A stretch of 64,000 nt of DNA from Pseudomonadota bacterium (GTDB lineage Bacteria; Pseudomonadota; Gammaproteobacteria; Xanthomonadales; Wenzhouxiangellaceae), in contig CP053448.1 in NCBI GenBank assembly GCA_013285445.1, forward strand, positions 930,001-994,000, in the 5' to 3' direction. Each line of letters opens with the position of its first letter. Position 1 is the stretch's first letter. The notes below the pieces were generated by a model. The model ran no database searches. It saw only the letters and a program-made list of their open reading frames with translations, and was not told the origin of the DNA. The translations under genes were made by a program, and so were the position numbers. Shown here one piece after another: positions 61,472-64,000 of this stretch.

Positions 61472-62847
61472 CGGTTCAGGACCTTCCATTGCGTGCCTTC
61501 CGGGCCATCTTCAAGTTCAATGCCCTGCGCCGCAAGCTGATCACGAATGCGGTCGGCGCGTTCGAAGTCGCGCGCCTTGCGGGCGGCTGCGCGTTCGGCA
61601 ATCCGGCGCTCGATCTCGACGGAATCGACCTGCGCGACAGCACGCTGCTGCTGGAACCAGTCCGCGGGCTTGGACTGGAGCAGACCGAGCAGACCGGCTG
61701 ATGCCTGCAGGCGCTGCGAAAGCCGTGCGCGCGCTTCTCCGGCCTCCTCGCTTGCCAGACGGCGCGCCAGGGTGTTGATGACGGCCAGTGCCGTTGGGGT
61801 ATTGAGATCGTCCTCGAGCGCTTCAACCAGCCCGGGCTCGGGCTCGGCAGCAGCCGGTGACGGCGGATGATCGCGCAGTACGCCGTAGAGCCGATCCAGC
61901 GTGGCGCGGGCCTGCTCAAGCGCCTGCCCGGACCAGTCCAGAGGCTGGCGATAGTGTGCCGAAAGCAGGACATAGCGCAGCACCTCGCCGGGCCACTGCT
62001 TCAGCAGCTCGTGGACAATGAGCGTATTGCCGAGTGATTTCGACATTTTGCGCTTGTCGACGGTCACAAAACCATTGTGCATCCAGTAGCGCGCAAATGT
62101 TTCGGTGCCGTGAGCACAGCGGCTTTGAGCGATCTCGTTTTCATGATGGGGAAAGACCAGATCCTGCCCGCCAGCATGAATATCGATGGTCTCCCCGAGA
62201 TGCGCCGCGCTCATCGCCGAGCATTCGATATGCCAGCCCGGCCGACCCCGCCCCCACGGGCTGTCCCAGCCCGGCAGGGTATCGTCGGAAGGTTTCCAGA
62301 GCACGAAATCACCCGGGTGCCTCTTGTAAGGTGCCACCTCGACCCGTGCGCCGGCGATCAGTTCGCGCCGGTCGCGTTTCGACAGGCGGCCGTAGTCGGG
62401 GAACTGTTCGATATTAAACAGCACATGCCCTTCGGCAGCGTAGGCGCAGCCCCGTTCGATCAGCCGTTCGATCATGGTGACGATGGCGTCGATGTGCTCG
62501 GTTGCGCGCGGCTCGACGCTGGGTCGGCGCACGCCGAGCGCGGCCATGTCCTTGTGATAGATGGCCGCATAACGCCGGGTAATGACCTCGATGGGCACAT
62601 CCTCGGCCGCGGCCGCGGCGTTGATCTTGTCGTCGACATCGGTAATGTTGCGAGCGTAGACAACTCGTTCGAAGCGCCGCTCGAGCACCCGGTGCAGCAG
62701 GTCGAAAATCACCGCCGGCCGGGCGTTGCCGATATGGGCGTAGCTGTAGACCGTGGGCCCGCAGGCATAAAGCGTGACCCGGCCTGGATCGAGCGGGACA
62801 AACTTTTCCTTGCGCCGCGTGAGCGTGTTGAAAATCTGAATGCTCAT
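61468..62847 (-). CDS. cysS: Cysteinyl-tRNA synthetase
   Basis: 459 residues. Class I synthetase: C29 in [12 protein letters not shown] (38-41; HIGH), zinc site with W-H-I-E-C-S and H-H-E-N-E, and K-M-S-K-S (267-271). Charges tRNA-Cys. ATG 62847 is chosen. 69 bases separate it from the divergent pepQ-like gene. Confidence 0.97.
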   Translation of the reverse strand: MSIQIFNTLTRRKEKFVPLDPGRVTLYACGPTVYSYAHIGNARPAVIFDLLHRVLERRFERVVYARNITDVDDKINAAAAAEDVPIEVITRRYAAIYHKDMAALGVRRPSVEPRATEHIDAIVTMIERLIERGCAYAAEGHVLFNIEQFPDYGRLSKRDRRELIAGARVEVAPYKRHPGDFVLWKPSDDTLPGWDSPWGRGRPGWHIECSAMSAAHLGETIDIHAGGQDLVFPHHENEIAQSRCAHGTETFARYWMHNGFVTVDKRKMSKSLGNTLIVHELLKQWPGEVLRYVLLSAHYRQPLDWSGQALEQARATLDRLYGVLRDHPPSPAAAEPEPGLVEALEDDLNTPTALAVINTLARRLASEEAGEARARLSQRLQASAGLLGLLQSKPADWFQQQRAVAQVDSVEIERRIAERAAARKARDFERADRIRDQLAAQGIELEDGPEGTQWKVLNR

Positions 62848-62916
62848 TGATCGGAGAAATGGCGTTGACGCGCTAGAATGACAAGAGACGAAGTCTAACC
62901 CAAGAGGTACGTTGCC

Positions 62917-64000
62917 ATGCCCAGTCCGGACGCCTTGCTCTATGGCCGTCATATCGAGCAACGCAGTCGTGAGCTCGACGCCATGCTGGCCGAGCTCGGA
63001 TACGACGGTCTGCTGATTCACTCCGGTCGCCCTCAAAACCGGCTGTTCGACGATCAGCCGCCGCCATTTCGGGCGCATCCGCCATTCGTGGCCTGGGTGC
63101 CGCAGCCGCTGGCTGCAGACAGCCTGCTTGAGCTGCGTCCAGGCTGCAAGCCGAGGCTGTGGTACTGTCAGCCGGACGATTTCTGGCATTTGCCTCCGAC
63201 GGTCCCGCCTGACTGGTGGAGTGAGGCGCTGGATATCGAGATCGTCAATGCGCCGGAGGACTGGCATGCGTGTTTCGCCGGCCGGCGGACGCTGGCCGCG
63301 ATCGGTGACGGGAATGCGCTAGACAATGTGCTGGGTGGCGCTGATCTCAATCCGCCCGAATTGCTGTGGCGCCTTGACCAGGCACGCACCCGCAAGACGG
63401 CCTGGGAACGTGAATGTATCGCGCAAGCCAATCGCCGGGCCGTTGCCGGACACCGTGCTGCGGCAGCCGCGTTCGATCGCGCTCAGTCCGAGCTGGGTAT
63501 CCACCTGGCTTATCTGGCCGCTGTGGGTCAGGACCAGGACATGCTGCCCTACAACAGCATTGTCGCGCTCAATGAACATGCAGCCGTACTGCACTACCAG
63601 TATCGGGACGCAGGTACGCCGACCGAGCGACACAGCTTCCTGATTGATGCCGGTGCCGACTGTCATGGCTACGCCGCCGACATCACGCGTACCCGATCGG
63701 CGTTCGACAGCGGCGACTTCCGGGCGCTGATCGATGCCATGGACGATCTGCAGCAGCGCCTGTGCGCCGCGGCACGACCTGGTGTGTCCTTTGTCGACCT
63801 GCATCGTCAAGCCCATCTCGGAGTCGCCTCGATACTCCAGGATGCCGGCATCGTGAACATGGCCGCTGCCGATCAGGTCGAGACCGGGGTCAGCGCATCT
63901 TTCCTGCCACACGGGCTGGGACACTTTCTCGGCGTACAGGTCCACGATGTGGCCGGCCAGGTCGATGAAGGCGGACAGCCGCTGCCGCCGCCGGATGTCT
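62917..64000 (+). CDS. pepQ: Xaa-Pro dipeptidase, PepQ-like (3' end outside the window)
   Basis: 361 codons present, runs off the window. ATG 62917 has AAGAGG 9 bases upstream. N-terminal domain then M24 pita-bread domain: D-A-G-A-D with the first metal Asp, A-A-D-I-T-R-T with the second, then [16 protein letters not shown] with metal His. It cleaves Xaa-Pro dipeptides in the cytosol. The last metal ligands (Glu-Glu) would lie past the end. Confidence 0.9.
   Translation, partial: MPSPDALLYGRHIEQRSRELDAMLAELGYDGLLIHSGRPQNRLFDDQPPPFRAHPPFVAWVPQPLAADSLLELRPGCKPRLWYCQPDDFWHLPPTVPPDWWSEALDIEIVNAPEDWHACFAGRRTLAAIGDGNALDNVLGGADLNPPELLWRLDQARTRKTAWERECIAQANRRAVAGHRAAAAAFDRAQSELGIHLAYLAAVGQDQDMLPYNSIVALNEHAAVLHYQYRDAGTPTERHSFLIDAGADCHGYAADITRTRSAFDSGDFRALIDAMDDLQQRLCAAARPGVSFVDLHRQAHLGVASILQDAGIVNMAAADQVETGVSASFLPHGLGHFLGVQVHDVAGQVDEGGQPLPPPDV

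Overview
The window is GC-rich chromosomal DNA from a gammaproteobacterium, most likely near Xanthomonadales/Wenzhouxiangellaceae. This rests on recognised genes and their order: a KDO/LPS export and nitrogen-PTS block in the order yrbG-kdsD-kdsC-lptC-lptA-lptB-rpoN-hpf-ptsN-hprK-rapZ-EIIA-HPr-EI, a RelA with an EXDD motif, PBP1B, HrpA, and a DksA with a CEET-type zinc finger. No prophage, integrase, IS element, CRISPR array, tRNA or rRNA was recognised. The species is an inference; gene identities come from motifs read in the sequence.

Layout. 1-3.7 kb: an ankyrin protein cut by the window edge, a 4-TM protein, an AlaX editing protein, a YbjQ-type protein with two tiny membrane proteins, and a divergent membrane protein. 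3.8-8.2 kb: an accessory island on the minus strand with a small unknown protein, a TIR-TM-TPR protein, a SLOG-like four-TM protein with a SLATT-like tail, and a Doc/Fic toxin remnant. This is the best candidate for a poorly described signalling or defence system. 8.4-15.9 kb: a DUF885 peptidase-like protein, a UbiB C-terminal remnant, a membrane protein plus RCK potassium channel pair, an aromatic amino acid decarboxylase and a CPA2 antiporter. 16-22 kb: a DUF3592-like membrane protein, a secreted unknown, a BlaI/M56-TonB sensor pair with operators, and a Sel1-like protein. 22.4-33.2 kb: threonine aldolase, HrpA, a 1116-residue Ig-repeat secreted protein and RelA.

33.2-46 kb: a 1578-residue protein with three glycosyltransferase domains, PBP1B, a TPR lipoprotein, a DinG/YoaA helicase, TsaB and a tandem glycosyltransferase. 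46-57.2 kb (minus strand): a tightly overlapping run that links LPS precursor synthesis and transport, sigma-54, the nitrogen-related PTS with HPr kinase, RapZ, and finally the tandem glycosyltransferase coupled to EI. 57.3-64 kb: ibaG-murA, a 296-bp nested inverted-repeat element in the murA/yidD gap, yidD, dksA, an OmpA-like protein, sufE, cysS and a truncated pepQ-like gene.

How they fit together: the core is cell-envelope biogenesis (MurA, PBP1B, KDO/LPS transport, glycosyltransferases, OmpA) plus stress and nutrient signalling (RelA, DksA, sigma-54, PTS, RapZ). The non-core pieces are the TIR/SLOG island, the gene remnants (Doc, UbiB), the dispersed repeat between murA and yidD, and the Ig-repeat protein.
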